64,000 nt of DNA, from contig JAIXYI010000050.1 in assembly GCA_027490305.1 (NCBI GenBank), positions 1 to 64,000 of the forward strand. Reading direction: 5' to 3'. Position numbers and translations under genes: made by a program. This document shows positions 54,501-63,024 of this stretch, piece by piece (the stretch's first letter is position 1; every line of letters begins with the position of its first letter). Below the pieces are notes generated by a model. The model did not search any database and was not told the origin of the DNA. It worked only from the letters and a program-made list of their open reading frames with translations. This DNA is from Flavobacteriaceae bacterium (GTDB lineage Bacteria; Bacteroidota; Bacteroidia; Flavobacteriales; Flavobacteriaceae).

Positions 54501-55125
54501 TACTGCAGCAGTTCCAAATGCCGTTACAATCGTAACCGGCCAAATCACAGGAATCGCTGCCGGTGCTTCCATCAACTATACGATGACGGCTTCTACCCTG
54601 GCTACATCGTATGTCATCACAGCGCCGGTTGGTGCGGTGGTAACTTCTGCCAGCAACCCAACAAACACGTCTAACGTATTGTCTACTTCAGACCTCGCGT
54701 TCACCGTAGTTTATCCAACACCGTTTGTTTCAACTACCGCCAGTCCTAAGACGATTTCTATCTCTGCGGTTAATGGTGTAGGTGCAAGCACAACTAACAA
54801 AGTGTTGACGCTGAAATCACTTTCAACTTCACGCCCTGGTGCTGAAGAAGAGGTTGTGTCGCTTGTTTCGGAAATGTCTATCTATCCAAACCCTGCTGAA
54901 AGCTTCGTAACTATCGAGTTGGTTGCCGTTGCAGATGGTAAACTGGATATGGCTATCTATAACTACGCTGGAAACATGGTATCACGCGTTCGCTCTATCG
55001 AGTTGAAAGAAGGTGCCAATACCGTACAGGAAGATGTTTCCCGTCTTGAAAAAGGTATTTATGTCGTGCGCTTCGTGAACACGGCAAACAATGAGGTGAT
55101 CACTAAAAAGATCATCAAAAAGTAA
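51505..55125 (+). CDS. T9SS-secreted beta-helix protein with Ig/PKD-like repeats
   Basis: The protein has 1206 residues. It has a signal peptide (ending VNFVNAQ), then a parallel beta-helix-type region about 45-440 (LIYVRNNATLTIQPGVVVKG, GDWGGIVLLGKAGFNVNGG, FEWFGGSVNCKHLVAYRNLD). One Ig-like domain follows at about 470-550 (YCQGDVAARLTATL, ending QLTVTVN), then four diverged PKD-like units (SYLWELPDGV, YIGVKAVNGIGSSV) and a type A sorting domain from YPNPAESFVTIEL to the KKIIKK end. No catalytic residues are identified. It is inferred to be the cell-surface partner of the receptor upstream. Ala and Thr codons ending in T are noticeably frequent, unlike neighbours, as in highly expressed genes. 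Confidence 0.88.
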   Translation: MKKHYVFALLILAVNFVNAQIEQTSYRGAFAPAPAAMWTDSWTNWDPNSTAYADETTVVNVTTDITANTTWTTGKTYKITGLIYVRNNATLTIQPGVVVKGIYTNTGTALIVTKGAKLNAIGTSAAPIVFTSAKAVGTRAPGDWGGIVLLGKAGFNVNGGVNNIEGITASVNTEYGGGATPNDNDSSGTLKYVRIEYGGFVFSPNNEINGLTMGAVGKGTTIDYVQVSFANDDAFEWFGGSVNCKHLVAYRNLDDDFDTDNGYKGIVQYALGIKDPALADNPAVSTSEGFESDNNAAGAASGSGIDTTSAIFTNFTMVGPSGRGGSVATGHERPARIRRVSQLKVYNSLFLDFKNNFLFVDGANTVNLTTTGQLKFVNNILAGGINASFSGGVNPTSLNSWFSTNGNTTQASAAGLLTTLYGSTPSTSYSGADYRPVTTAAAATGANFTDAAIAPYVIESTGTTPIVSNLTYCQGDVAARLTATLTGSGVSLKWYTLATGGVAATTAPSPTTTAAGVKNYWVSQVDAGGVESPRVQLTVTVNARPTEAISAITGTPPSNTTSATAVGINVGTTNQYTYSITPFANTALQYVWTVPSGVNIVSGQGTNTIVVNYLNVPSGAGAVGSIRVQARNASGCLSLAKSLAITKALPLAPAAISVYNKNAGFPTPNTGLTTYSKYMGTTTPLTLVATLSATAAAYEWGLPAGVNVDFGGVTPVTTTAIFTALPFLSPASAPSTQGTKFWEVTFKTYNNVDVNGAPTKIVVSTCVQKIFHSGAYGSTQSQPYLPYGTVITSDRNSILVNFAGVTNPATTALYLSVRAVNGVGLSVTSNATNADVVANATSIPGLFNTVYTETFTAPVAPNTPASSVYAATGFAAKTAKLKKLTAALPLAPTTVKLTDPASPTVSILNISKYVGTSTELTVTASASAAASSYLWELPDGVTQMSGGNSNVITVNFQNVAPGPKIIYIGVKAVNGIGSSVTNNGTANPATASTAKLLKLTAAVPNAVTIVTGQITGIAAGASINYTMTASTLATSYVITAPVGAVVTSASNPTNTSNVLSTSDLAFTVVYPTPFVSTTASPKTISISAVNGVGASTTNKVLTLKSLSTSRPGAEEEVVSLVSEMSIYPNPAESFVTIELVAVADGKLDMAIYNYAGNMVSRVRSIELKEGANTVQEDVSRLEKGIYVVRFVNTANNEVITKKIIKK

Positions 55126-55150
55126 ACGTAAGTTTGTAGTGAAATGTTGA

Positions 55151-55181
55151 AAGGGGCCATCCGCGAGGATGGTCCTTTTCT
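55151..55181 (+). terminator. Terminator after the beta-helix gene
   Basis: AAGGGGCCATCC (55151-55162) pairs with GGATGGTCCTTT (55167-55178) with two G-T pairs, followed by TTCTATT. Confidence 0.85.
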
Positions 55182-55249
55182 ATTATAAAAATCCCGGTTT
55201 CTGCCGATACATTTTCCGTGAGGATGAGCAGAATACCCTTTGTTTTTCC

Positions 55250-55257
55250 TATTTTTG
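55250..55257 (+). promoter_or_regulatory. Candidate promoter of the glycan operon
   Basis: TATTTTTG matches TAnnTTTG and lies 69 bases before the ATG at 55327. It falls inside a longer open frame that begins at 55240, which argues for the later start. Confidence 0.5.
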
Positions 55258-55326
55258 TTTGCCGCCTGGATACCGAAGGAGGCGGTTCCCCGAACGCTTC
55301 GGTCTTATCTCAGGAAGCGTAATTTT

Positions 55327-56562
55327 ATGAAACGAAAATTACTTGCGCTGGGGTTAGGACAAAGCAATTTCCTCTCCTTTCTGTATGGTGCTGTTACGAA
55401 GCAGGAACTAGGCTTCGGGGTAGGGGCGCCGTATTTGCAAACGTTTGGAAAATCAGATGCGGAGGCCGACCTGTTTGAAAACGGAGCCTTTCGAAAACCC
55501 CACCTTTCCCATTGGATGGCGGCAGCTATAAAGTCGGCCGGAAGCCGTCACGTATACGCTACTTTTCTCTTTATTTTCGGCGTTGAAGGCAAACCGCTGA
55601 AAGCCTTGCATTTCCTCAGGTCCCACCTCGGAAAAAGGGCCTTCTTCCTGGCCAATGGCGATTTTCGCTCCTATGATGTATTCCATTTCCACTTCATGCA
55701 GTATAGTTATGTGCAGGAAGTGTTTTTTATACCCCGGAACAAGAAAGTAGTTTGCTCTTTCTGGGGATCGGATTTGCTTCGCACGTCTGATATCCTCAAC
55801 TTTTACCTGGTTCGGAAAGCCCTTCACCGTGCCGACGCCATTACGTGTCAGTCGCTGGAGTTACGTGAAATCATCCTGTCAAAGTTCGGACGGTCGCTTT
55901 TGCCTAAAATGCACGTGGTCATGTTCCCGATCGAAGAGGCAATTTACCGGCGAATTCGGGAACTGTCGCACGATACCAACCGCATCACCGCCTTCTGTGG
56001 CGGTACCTACTCGTCCTCGAAAATCAACGTAGTGGTGGGGCACAGCGGCAGTCGCTTCAACAACCACCTAAGCATCATTGAAGCACTGGCCGATTTTCCG
56101 TTGGCGGATAAAGTCCATTTGGTGGTGACCCTCAACTATGCCATCACACCAGGAGAACGCGCAGCGTATCGACCGCAACTTGAGGCCGCCCTCCAAAAGA
56201 CAGGTTGTTCCTTTGCCTTTCAGGAAGATGTATTATCGGACGATGAACTGGCCCTTTCGCGTTTGGCGACCGGGATTTTTTTACACGCACCCGCATCGGA
56301 TGCCCTGAGTAGTACGATGCTGGAGATGTTATGTGCCGGAAGCGTGGTCGTAACGGGTTCGTGGCTTCCGTATAAGACGTTCCGCAACGCCGGACTACAC
56401 TATCACGAAGTGCCGGATTTCGCTTCGTTGGGTGCCTCCGTAGCTGCCATCGTCACGCATTTCGAACACGAACGTTTACGGGCGACGGTCAACCGTCAGG
56501 CCATCGAGGCCGGATTTTCAAACGACGAACTGGTTTCCAAATGGCTTCAGGTTTTCTCATAA
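55327..56562 (+). CDS. Glycosyltransferase, WecF-like (GT56/GT4)
   Basis: The protein has 411 residues from the ATG at 55327. It has a GT-B-like arrangement. KKVVCSFWGSDLLRTSD and VVVGHSGSRFNNHLSIIEAL (from about residue 235) resemble WecF-type 4-acetamido-4,6-dideoxygalactose transferases (WGxDL and VGNSGDxSNNH). The C-terminal part ALSSTMLEMLCAGSVVVTGSWLPYK is the donor-site region. The exact sugar is unknown. It starts the operon and ends one base before the flippase start. Confidence 0.8.
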   Translation: MKRKLLALGLGQSNFLSFLYGAVTKQELGFGVGAPYLQTFGKSDAEADLFENGAFRKPHLSHWMAAAIKSAGSRHVYATFLFIFGVEGKPLKALHFLRSHLGKRAFFLANGDFRSYDVFHFHFMQYSYVQEVFFIPRNKKVVCSFWGSDLLRTSDILNFYLVRKALHRADAITCQSLELREIILSKFGRSLLPKMHVVMFPIEEAIYRRIRELSHDTNRITAFCGGTYSSSKINVVVGHSGSRFNNHLSIIEALADFPLADKVHLVVTLNYAITPGERAAYRPQLEAALQKTGCSFAFQEDVLSDDELALSRLATGIFLHAPASDALSSTMLEMLCAGSVVVTGSWLPYKTFRNAGLHYHEVPDFASLGASVAAIVTHFEHERLRATVNRQAIEAGFSNDELVSKWLQVFS

Positions 56563-56563
56563 T

Positions 56564-58009
56564 ATGGCACTGCGACAAAAGGTAAAAAGTGGCCTGATCT
56601 GGACCTTCGCCGACAAAATCGTCTCGCAGGTGGTCTTTCTCGTTTTCGGGATTGTGTTGGCGCGACTCGTGAGTCCGTCGGCATTTGGCCTTGTCGGAAT
56701 GGTGACCATCTTTTCCAACTTCGCCCTTTTGTTCCTTGACCTCGGCTTTGGCGCCGCACTGGTGCAGAAAAAGGATATAACGGACGTTCACTTATCCTCC
56801 GTTTTTTGGATGAACATGGGCATCGGCATCTGTTTATACGGACTGTTCTTTGCCGCGGCCCCGTTACTGGCGGCTTTTTACGGCCAACCCGAGTTGACGC
56901 TCCTGATTCGGGTGATCTGTCTCACGTTTATCCTCTCGTCGGCCTCATCGGTTCAGTCGAACATGCTGGTGAAAGACCTGAAATTCCGAAAAAAGGTCGT
57001 GATCAGTTGGGTGTCGATGTCGGTGGGCTACGCGCTGGCCTTCTATCTGGCGTTCCACGGTTTTGGCCCGTGGGCGTTGGTTATAATGACATTATCCACG
57101 GCGGCCATCAGCACGGTTATGTACTGGTTTGCCACTCCGTGGTTGCCGTCGCTTGTCTTTGAATGGGATAAAATAAAGGAACTCTCGCGCTTCGGACTGA
57201 ATTTCCTGGGCGACACCAGCGTCAACTATTGGTCGCGCAACTATGATAACTTCATCGTGGCCAAAGTGCTCGGAAGCACGGATCTTGGCATTTATTCAAG
57301 AGCCTACTCGCTTATGTTGCTTCCGCTTCGTAACATCACGACGATTTTCGCGCGGGTCATGTTTCCGGCCTTTGCGCAAAAACAGGGTGATCTTGCGTTA
57401 TTGCGAAAGTACTACCTCGAAATCATCCTCCATATCGCACTGATTACGTTCCCCTTGATGGTCGGACTTGCGATGGTGTCACGCGAATTTGTCCTCGTGT
57501 TTTTTGGCCCGGTTTGGATCCGTATGGTGCCGGTATTGTCTATTCTTGCCGGACTGGGCGCCATACAGTCGGTAGTGTCGCTTAATGGGTTGGTCTACAA
57601 CTCGCTTGGGAAGGCCCATATCGCGTTTCGGGTTTCTATTTTTTCGAACCTTGTACTGATTGCGGCCATGACAGCCGGCGTGCAGTTTGGAATCGTAGGC
57701 GTTTCATGGAGTTACCTTATCGCAAGCCTGGTGTTGTTTTTTCCGATTTACGGAACTGCCATCCGTCAGCTCGAATTAAAGTTGTGGGACGTGGTACGCT
57801 TCCTCAAAGGGATCATCATCGCCACGCTGCTGATGGCCGCCGCTTTGTTCCTGCTCAATCTGTTTACCGACCTGCCGCCCCTTTCGGGTCTGGTGGTGAA
57901 AGGAATCAGTGCTGCTATTGTGTATGGAGGTGCGGTGCTTTTTTTGGAACGGAAACTGGTGGTCGAAACACGGGCCCGCATCCTAAACCTGATACCCAAA
58001 CGAAAATGA
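56564..58009 (+). CDS. Lipid-linked oligosaccharide flippase (Wzx/MOP family)
   Basis: The protein has 481 residues with about twelve to fourteen membrane segments. The N-terminal SGLIWTFADKIVSQVVFLVFG and LARLVSPSAFGLVGM, and GFGAALVQKKDI, match the polysaccharide flippases of the WzxC/TuaB type. It moves the undecaprenyl-linked repeat unit across the inner membrane. Its stop overlaps the next start (ATGA). No Wzy polymerase is seen in the window. Confidence 0.92.
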   Translation: MALRQKVKSGLIWTFADKIVSQVVFLVFGIVLARLVSPSAFGLVGMVTIFSNFALLFLDLGFGAALVQKKDITDVHLSSVFWMNMGIGICLYGLFFAAAPLLAAFYGQPELTLLIRVICLTFILSSASSVQSNMLVKDLKFRKKVVISWVSMSVGYALAFYLAFHGFGPWALVIMTLSTAAISTVMYWFATPWLPSLVFEWDKIKELSRFGLNFLGDTSVNYWSRNYDNFIVAKVLGSTDLGIYSRAYSLMLLPLRNITTIFARVMFPAFAQKQGDLALLRKYYLEIILHIALITFPLMVGLAMVSREFVLVFFGPVWIRMVPVLSILAGLGAIQSVVSLNGLVYNSLGKAHIAFRVSIFSNLVLIAAMTAGVQFGIVGVSWSYLIASLVLFFPIYGTAIRQLELKLWDVVRFLKGIIIATLLMAAALFLLNLFTDLPPLSGLVVKGISAAIVYGGAVLFLERKLVVETRARILNLIPKRK

Positions 58010-58653
58010 AAAAGCAACTTCGGAAATGGTATGCCGCCAACATCCACATGCTGCGATGGAAGAACGCCTGGGTGAATACTACTACCAAAGGCACGAGGCG
58101 GAACCTGAGTCGCATCCTGCTGTTTGGTCGTTGCGGATATGCCATCCACCGAACCGCGCGGATCGACCTGGCCAACGGGCATCTGGCGATCAATCGGTTT
58201 GTCAAACGAAAAGATCCGTTTGTGGGAAACCTGGAAATGTATGAAAATGCCTGTATCAAGGCTGAAAACACTTTTTTTATACACAGTGGATGTGATGTCA
58301 TGGTCTTTAGTGGTGCGACCCTCACGTTAGGCAGCGGCTACATCAACCGCTACTGCCGCATTCGGTGTTATGCGTCGATTACGATTGGCCACCATGTGGC
58401 GATCTCAGAGCATTTCACGGTATGGGACAGCGATTTTCACGTGATAAAAGGGAAAGAGGACACCGTTTCGAAACCTGTCGTCATCGGCAACCACGTGTGG
58501 ATTGGTACGAATGTGACCGTCCTGAAGGGTGTTACGATCGGTGACGGGGCGATCATTGCGGCCGGTTCGGTCGTGAGTCGCGATATTCCGCCCGGTTGTT
58601 TGGCCGCGGGCGTTCCGGCCAAGGTGGTGAAGGAACAGGTTGAATGGAAGTAA
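58006..58653 (+). CDS. Hexapeptide-repeat acyltransferase
   Basis: The protein has 215 residues from the ATG at 58006; a longer frame upstream overlaps the flippase and is rejected. The left-handed beta-helix is VVIGNHVWIGTNVTVLKGV, TIGDGAIIAAGSVVSRDIPPG and CLAAGVPAKVVKE, typical of xenobiotic/maltose-type O-acetyltransferases. HVAISEHFTVWDSDFHVI carries the catalytic His region. It probably acetylates a sugar of the glycan. Confidence 0.9.
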   Translation: MKKQLRKWYAANIHMLRWKNAWVNTTTKGTRRNLSRILLFGRCGYAIHRTARIDLANGHLAINRFVKRKDPFVGNLEMYENACIKAENTFFIHSGCDVMVFSGATLTLGSGYINRYCRIRCYASITIGHHVAISEHFTVWDSDFHVIKGKEDTVSKPVVIGNHVWIGTNVTVLKGVTIGDGAIIAAGSVVSRDIPPGCLAAGVPAKVVKEQVEWK

Positions 58654-58654
58654 G

Positions 58655-59599
58655 ATGTTTTCAGTTGTCATCCCATACTACAAAAAACCCGACTACATCA
58701 AACGATGTGTCGATTCTGTATTGGCACAAACATTCGACGCCTTCGAAATCATCGTGGTAGACGATGGCTCGCCGGATGATGGCACCAACTTTCTCTCTTT
58801 GGGTTATTCGCCCAGGGCTCGTGTAGTGCGACAGGAAAACGGCGGTGTGTCATCGGCGCGGAACACCGGCATCCGGCACGCGCAGTTCCCGTTTGTGGCC
58901 TTCCTCGATGCGGATGATTACTGGCACCCCGACTACCTGTCGTATGTTGCCGCCCTGTTGAAAGAACAGCCGCAAGCGCGGATTGTGGGAAGCCATTACA
59001 CGCGTGATAAAGCGGTGCTTACGGAGGTTCCAGCGTCGCTGTCTTATTTTAAATTCGATCATTATTTCCGCGAGGCGGCCCGCAATACGTACTTCTTTAC
59101 CTCTGCCACAGTGGTGGCCCGCGCCTTTTTCGATACCAACGACGGCTTTTCCCCTGACCTGAAAGGAGGGGAGGACATCGATGTTTGGATACGCGCCATT
59201 CTTGATGGTGGGGAAGCCTTTTACATTCGCAATACGCTGGTGTATTACTCTGATGAAGACGTGCATCAGGCTACGAATGTGATGCCCGACATCGATCATA
59301 CCCTCGCCGGACGTGCCCATCAAAAATATGCTGTGCTGCTGCGCGAACGACGCCATCCGGACTTCAATCGGTTTATCAGCCAGTATGTGTATTTCAGGTT
59401 GTATCCGTATTGCTATGACCGTCGCTACCGGGAACGGGCGCACGCCATCCTTCGCCAAAATGCGCCGCGTTTTTTACTGCTTGACCTTGCCTGTCGTCTG
59501 CCGTTTCCCATCGGGGCGGCGTTGCTGCGATCGTCTGGCGGGCGCAAAGGGCTGCGGAATTATATGAAATTCGTAATCAGACATATCCTTTCGAAATGA
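58655..59599 (+). CDS. Family 2 glycosyltransferase
   Basis: The protein has 314 residues from the ATG at 58655; a TTG start at 58640 is possible but overlaps the previous gene. The GT-A fold has FSVVIPYYKKPDYIKRCVDSV, IIVVDDGSPDDG, NGGVSSARNTGI, AFLDADDYW (DxD) and LKGGEDIDVWIRAIL (catalytic ED). Sugar and linkage are unknown. Its stop overlaps the next start (ATGA). Confidence 0.92.
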   Translation: MFSVVIPYYKKPDYIKRCVDSVLAQTFDAFEIIVVDDGSPDDGTNFLSLGYSPRARVVRQENGGVSSARNTGIRHAQFPFVAFLDADDYWHPDYLSYVAALLKEQPQARIVGSHYTRDKAVLTEVPASLSYFKFDHYFREAARNTYFFTSATVVARAFFDTNDGFSPDLKGGEDIDVWIRAILDGGEAFYIRNTLVYYSDEDVHQATNVMPDIDHTLAGRAHQKYAVLLRERRHPDFNRFISQYVYFRLYPYCYDRRYRERAHAILRQNAPRFLLLDLACRLPFPIGAALLRSSGGRKGLRNYMKFVIRHILSK

Positions 59600-60660
59600 A
59601 GATTGTACGCCTCACGACACTCCTCGATTTCGGGGGACAGGAACGGAAGTATATTTCCTTTACCGACGACGGGCCACAAGCACTTCGCCATGACTATGTC
59701 TTCGCCGCAATTGGCCACGGCGGCCATGCGGAAAAGGCGATTCGCGACAAAGGCTTCGACGTCCATATCTTCCAACGTAACCCTGCCGTGCGAAACCTTT
59801 GGAACATTGTGGTGTTATGGCGCTGGTTCCGCCACATCCGGCCCGATGTGGTGCACACGGCAGCGGCCGAGGCCAATTTCCACGGTATCATTGCGGCCCG
59901 GTTGGCCGGCGTTCCGACTATCATCGCGGAGGAGATCGGTTTTCCCCGACATTCAAAATCCGCGCGTCGGGTTTTTGCGCTGTTGTATCGCCGGGTGTAT
60001 AAAGTCGTATGCGTATCCGAATCGGTGAAGGCCTTTCTTCAATCGATTGGCGAAATCCGACCGGAAAAAGGCGTGGTGTTGTATAACCCCGTGGTGAGTC
60101 CCGGTGTGCGTCCGAGAGTCCCGTCTGAGGTGTTTACGCTGGTTTGCGTAGGCCGGCTCGAACCGGTGAAGAACCAGGCGTTGTTGATACGTGCCCTTGG
60201 CAAAATGCAGCACACCCAGGTGCGGTTGTGCCTGGTGGGTGACGGATCTGATCGCGCGGCACTCGAACAACTGGTGCAGACGCTCGGCCTTTCGGAACGG
60301 GTGACCTTCACCGGTTTTACGGCGGATCCGACGCAGTACCTTCGTCGGGGCGACGTTTTTGTGCTACCGTCCCTTTCAGAAGGCTTCGGTATCGCCGTAG
60401 TAGAGGCCATGCTGCAGGAATTACCGTGTGTGTGCTCGAAAGTAGGTGGCATTCCCGAATTCATCAACGACGGCGAGAACGGATGGCTGTTCGATCCGCA
60501 CGACGAGGCAGCCCTTGTAGCCCGTCTGGATGATCTGGCGGCTATGTCGGGCGACGCGCTTCGACGTATCGGGCAGAACGCCCGGCTGTCGGTTGAAGAT
60601 CGGTTTACCACCACACACTACCGGCTATCCCTTGAAAATCTTTATGAAAAGCGCTTATGA
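59596..60660 (+). CDS. Family 4 glycosyltransferase
   Basis: The protein has 354 residues. The GT-B fold shows HTAAAEANFHGIIAARLAGVP in the acceptor half, and LVCVGRLEPVKNQALLIRAL, FVLPSLSEGFGIAVVEAMLQ (EX7E) and GGIPEFINDGENGWLF in the donor half. ATGA overlaps with both neighbours show translational coupling inside the glycan operon. Confidence 0.92.
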   Translation: MKIVRLTTLLDFGGQERKYISFTDDGPQALRHDYVFAAIGHGGHAEKAIRDKGFDVHIFQRNPAVRNLWNIVVLWRWFRHIRPDVVHTAAAEANFHGIIAARLAGVPTIIAEEIGFPRHSKSARRVFALLYRRVYKVVCVSESVKAFLQSIGEIRPEKGVVLYNPVVSPGVRPRVPSEVFTLVCVGRLEPVKNQALLIRALGKMQHTQVRLCLVGDGSDRAALEQLVQTLGLSERVTFTGFTADPTQYLRRGDVFVLPSLSEGFGIAVVEAMLQELPCVCSKVGGIPEFINDGENGWLFDPHDEAALVARLDDLAAMSGDALRRIGQNARLSVEDRFTTTHYRLSLENLYEKRL

Positions 60661-61796
60661 TCCGTGTACTCAACATCGTCGATACCATTAGTTCGGGTGG
60701 CGTAGAGCGCCGGCGGCTGTCACTGGCCAAATGCCTCGATCCGGGCCGTTTTGAGTTGAAGATCATTTGCACGAATGCCGTTGGGCCATTCCCGGCGGAG
60801 TTTTCAAAATACGGGGTCGAAGTCATCGCCATCGGTGACCTTTCATCTGTGTTTGACCTAAAGCAGCACCGAAAAGTCATGGCGATCATCGACGGCTTCC
60901 GTCCCCATATCATCCACGGGGCTGTATTTGAAGGCGTCACGATGGCGGCGGTTTCCGGCTTTTGGAAGCGCGTACCGGTTGTCATCCTTGAGGAGACGTC
61001 CGATCCCCAAAACCGTAGCTGGCGGGGCGATTTGCTGTTGAAACTGCTGTGCCTTGCCGCCGACCGCGTGGTGGGTGTTTCCCCGGCATCCGTAACGTAT
61101 CTGACAGGTCGCTTGGGCTTGTCCTCGGCTAAAGTCCAACTCATCAACAACGGAGTGGCGCTCCCGACCTATGCTACAAAAGCCGACTGCGCGGCGCTTC
61201 GGGAAAGGCTGGGTCTCACGCCCGATGCGATCGTGATCGGGTCGGTTGGACGTATGCTTTCCGATGCCACGAAACGATTCTCCGACCTGATCCGGGCGTT
61301 TGCACTTCTGGTAGCGGAAGGGCACAACGTACGGCTCGTGTTGGTCGGCGAAGGTCCGGAGTTGCCGCGCTACCGCGATTTGGCGGTCGAACTCGGGGTC
61401 GCGTCGCACGTTGTCTTTACGGGCTACCAAAACGATACATCGGCTTTCTATGGGATATTCGATGTGTTCAGTCTGGTGTCTTCGCATGAGTCGTTCGGAC
61501 TCGTACTGGCGGAAGCCATGCTGCACCGTCTTCCGGTGGTGGCTACACGGGTGGGAGGCATGCAATATATCGTCGAGGATGGTAAAACGGGCTTTCTGGT
61601 TCCGAAATATGACGTAGCGGCCATTGCGGAGAAGCTACGCCTGCTGTGCACGGATGCCGGTTTACGGGCGGAACTCGGACACAACGGCTATGACAGGGCC
61701 GACCTTCACTATACAGAGGAACGCTATGTGGATCAGGTTCGAACGCTGTATGAATCGCTATATGAACAAAAAGTTACGAAATCATCACGGTTGTGA
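60657..61796 (+). CDS. Family 4 glycosyltransferase
   Basis: The protein has 379 residues. VLNIVDTISSGGVERRRLSLAK is the usual GT4 opening. The donor half has VIGSVGRMLSDATKRFSDLIRAF in two pieces, FSLVSSHESFGLVLAEAMLHR (EX7E) and GGMQYIVEDGKTGFLV. The start overlaps the previous stop. After this gene there is a 97-bp gap with a promoter box, so the acyltransferase genes can be expressed separately. Confidence 0.92.
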   Translation: MIRVLNIVDTISSGGVERRRLSLAKCLDPGRFELKIICTNAVGPFPAEFSKYGVEVIAIGDLSSVFDLKQHRKVMAIIDGFRPHIIHGAVFEGVTMAAVSGFWKRVPVVILEETSDPQNRSWRGDLLLKLLCLAADRVVGVSPASVTYLTGRLGLSSAKVQLINNGVALPTYATKADCAALRERLGLTPDAIVIGSVGRMLSDATKRFSDLIRAFALLVAEGHNVRLVLVGEGPELPRYRDLAVELGVASHVVFTGYQNDTSAFYGIFDVFSLVSSHESFGLVLAEAMLHRLPVVATRVGGMQYIVEDGKTGFLVPKYDVAAIAEKLRLLCTDAGLRAELGHNGYDRADLHYTEERYVDQVRTLYESLYEQKVTKSSRL

Positions 61797-61825
61797 TTGT
61801 GGGCGGTTGTGTTTTTTTTAGACAG

Positions 61826-61833
61826 TAATTTTG
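61826..61833 (+). promoter_or_regulatory. Candidate internal promoter box
   Basis: TAATTTTG matches TAnnTTTG. A TTG at 61807-61809 could be a -33 element (16-base spacer). It lies 60 bases upstream of the acyltransferase start and overlaps the TTG that opens a longer frame. Confidence 0.45.
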
Positions 61834-61893
61834 GACATTCGGCGTAGGTCGCCGCTGTGTCATGTCAAACTCGTTCTACTCCCTCCTTCGCTG

Positions 61894-63024
61894 ATGGCAG
61901 CGCGTGTGTACCTTCCCGGGCTCAACGGTATTCGGGCGCTGGCTGCGCTTTCGGTCGTTTTCAGCCACGTGAACAACCGGCTGGGTTATTATGGTATGGC
62001 TACGCGGGACGGACTGCTTGATCTCGCGGGATTTGGCGTCACCATGTTCTTCACGCTCAGTGGTTTCCTTATCACGTATCTGTTGTTGAAGGAAAAAGAG
62101 CAAACGGGCACCATCGCTATCAAAGCCTTTTATGTCAGGCGGGTGCTTCGAATCTGGCCGTTGTATTTTGCCTACCTTCTCATCGTATTGTGCCTCGATG
62201 GTTTCGAATCGGTGCGATGGCCGATTCTCTTCACGCTGCTGATGGTACCCAATCTCCGCAATTCGTTTGTGCAAATCACCAACATTGCCCCGGGCAACAG
62301 CGTTCTCAGCAACATGATCGGGCACTATTGGTCGCTTGGCGTGGAAGAGCAGTTCTATGCTTTTTGGCCCTGGGTAGTTCGGAAGGTCACACGGTTACTG
62401 CCTTTTTTACTGGTGTTCCCCTTACTGCTGGTACTGACAAAAGTGCTGCTGCGACTCGGGCATGCGGGTCAGGGGGTGATGGCGTTGTTTAACTACACGC
62501 GTTTCGGCTGCCTCACCATCGGTGCACTCGGTGCGTATTTGTATTTCAATGGGAGTGCCCGCGTGGTTCGGCTTGCCACACGGCCATGGGCGGAAGTGCT
62601 GGCATGGCTTTTCCTCCTGCTGGCGGCACTCGACCGATTCCATATCACGTCGATCATCGACCACGAGATTTTCTCGGTGGTCACCCTCGTTATCATCTTC
62701 AACCAGGTAGCCAACCCGCGGCGGCTTGTCAATCTCGAGCGTCGGGTTTTCGACTATCTCGGTACGATTTCATATGGCCTATATGTCTTCAATCCGCTGG
62801 TGATTTACGGGCTGTCCTTTGTGGTTAACCGGCTTCCCCTGCCGGATCCAACGGTCAAGCTGGCGGTCGTATACGGCCTGTCGCTGGCCGGTGTCATAGT
62901 GCTGGCCCATCTTTCGTATTACTATTTCGAACGCCGATTCCTGTTGTTAAAACGCCGATTCACCGTCGTGGAAAGTGCGGCCAGCCATGCCGAGTTCCAC
63001 GAACAACCATCCGAAACCAAATGA
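61894..63024 (+). CDS. Membrane acyltransferase 3 (OafA/YrhL family)
   Basis: The protein has 376 residues from the ATG at 61894. The family motif is RVYLPGLNGIRALAALSVVFSH with the catalytic His at the end of TM1, then LAGFGVTMFFTLSGFLITYLL, FYVRRVLRIWPLY (R-rich loop) and HYWSLGVEEQFYAFWP. About ten membrane helices are expected. It transfers acetyl or other acyl groups to a glycan at the inner membrane. It is paralogous to the next gene. Confidence 0.93.
   Translation: MAARVYLPGLNGIRALAALSVVFSHVNNRLGYYGMATRDGLLDLAGFGVTMFFTLSGFLITYLLLKEKEQTGTIAIKAFYVRRVLRIWPLYFAYLLIVLCLDGFESVRWPILFTLLMVPNLRNSFVQITNIAPGNSVLSNMIGHYWSLGVEEQFYAFWPWVVRKVTRLLPFLLVFPLLLVLTKVLLRLGHAGQGVMALFNYTRFGCLTIGALGAYLYFNGSARVVRLATRPWAEVLAWLFLLLAALDRFHITSIIDHEIFSVVTLVIIFNQVANPRRLVNLERRVFDYLGTISYGLYVFNPLVIYGLSFVVNRLPLPDPTVKLAVVYGLSLAGVIVLAHLSYYYFERRFLLLKRRFTVVESAASHAEFHEQPSETK

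Noticed and set aside
57706..58005. N-terminal extension of the hexapeptide acyltransferase
   Set aside because: It overlaps the flippase gene by 300 bases; the ATG at 58006 gives the usual domain and an ATGA junction.
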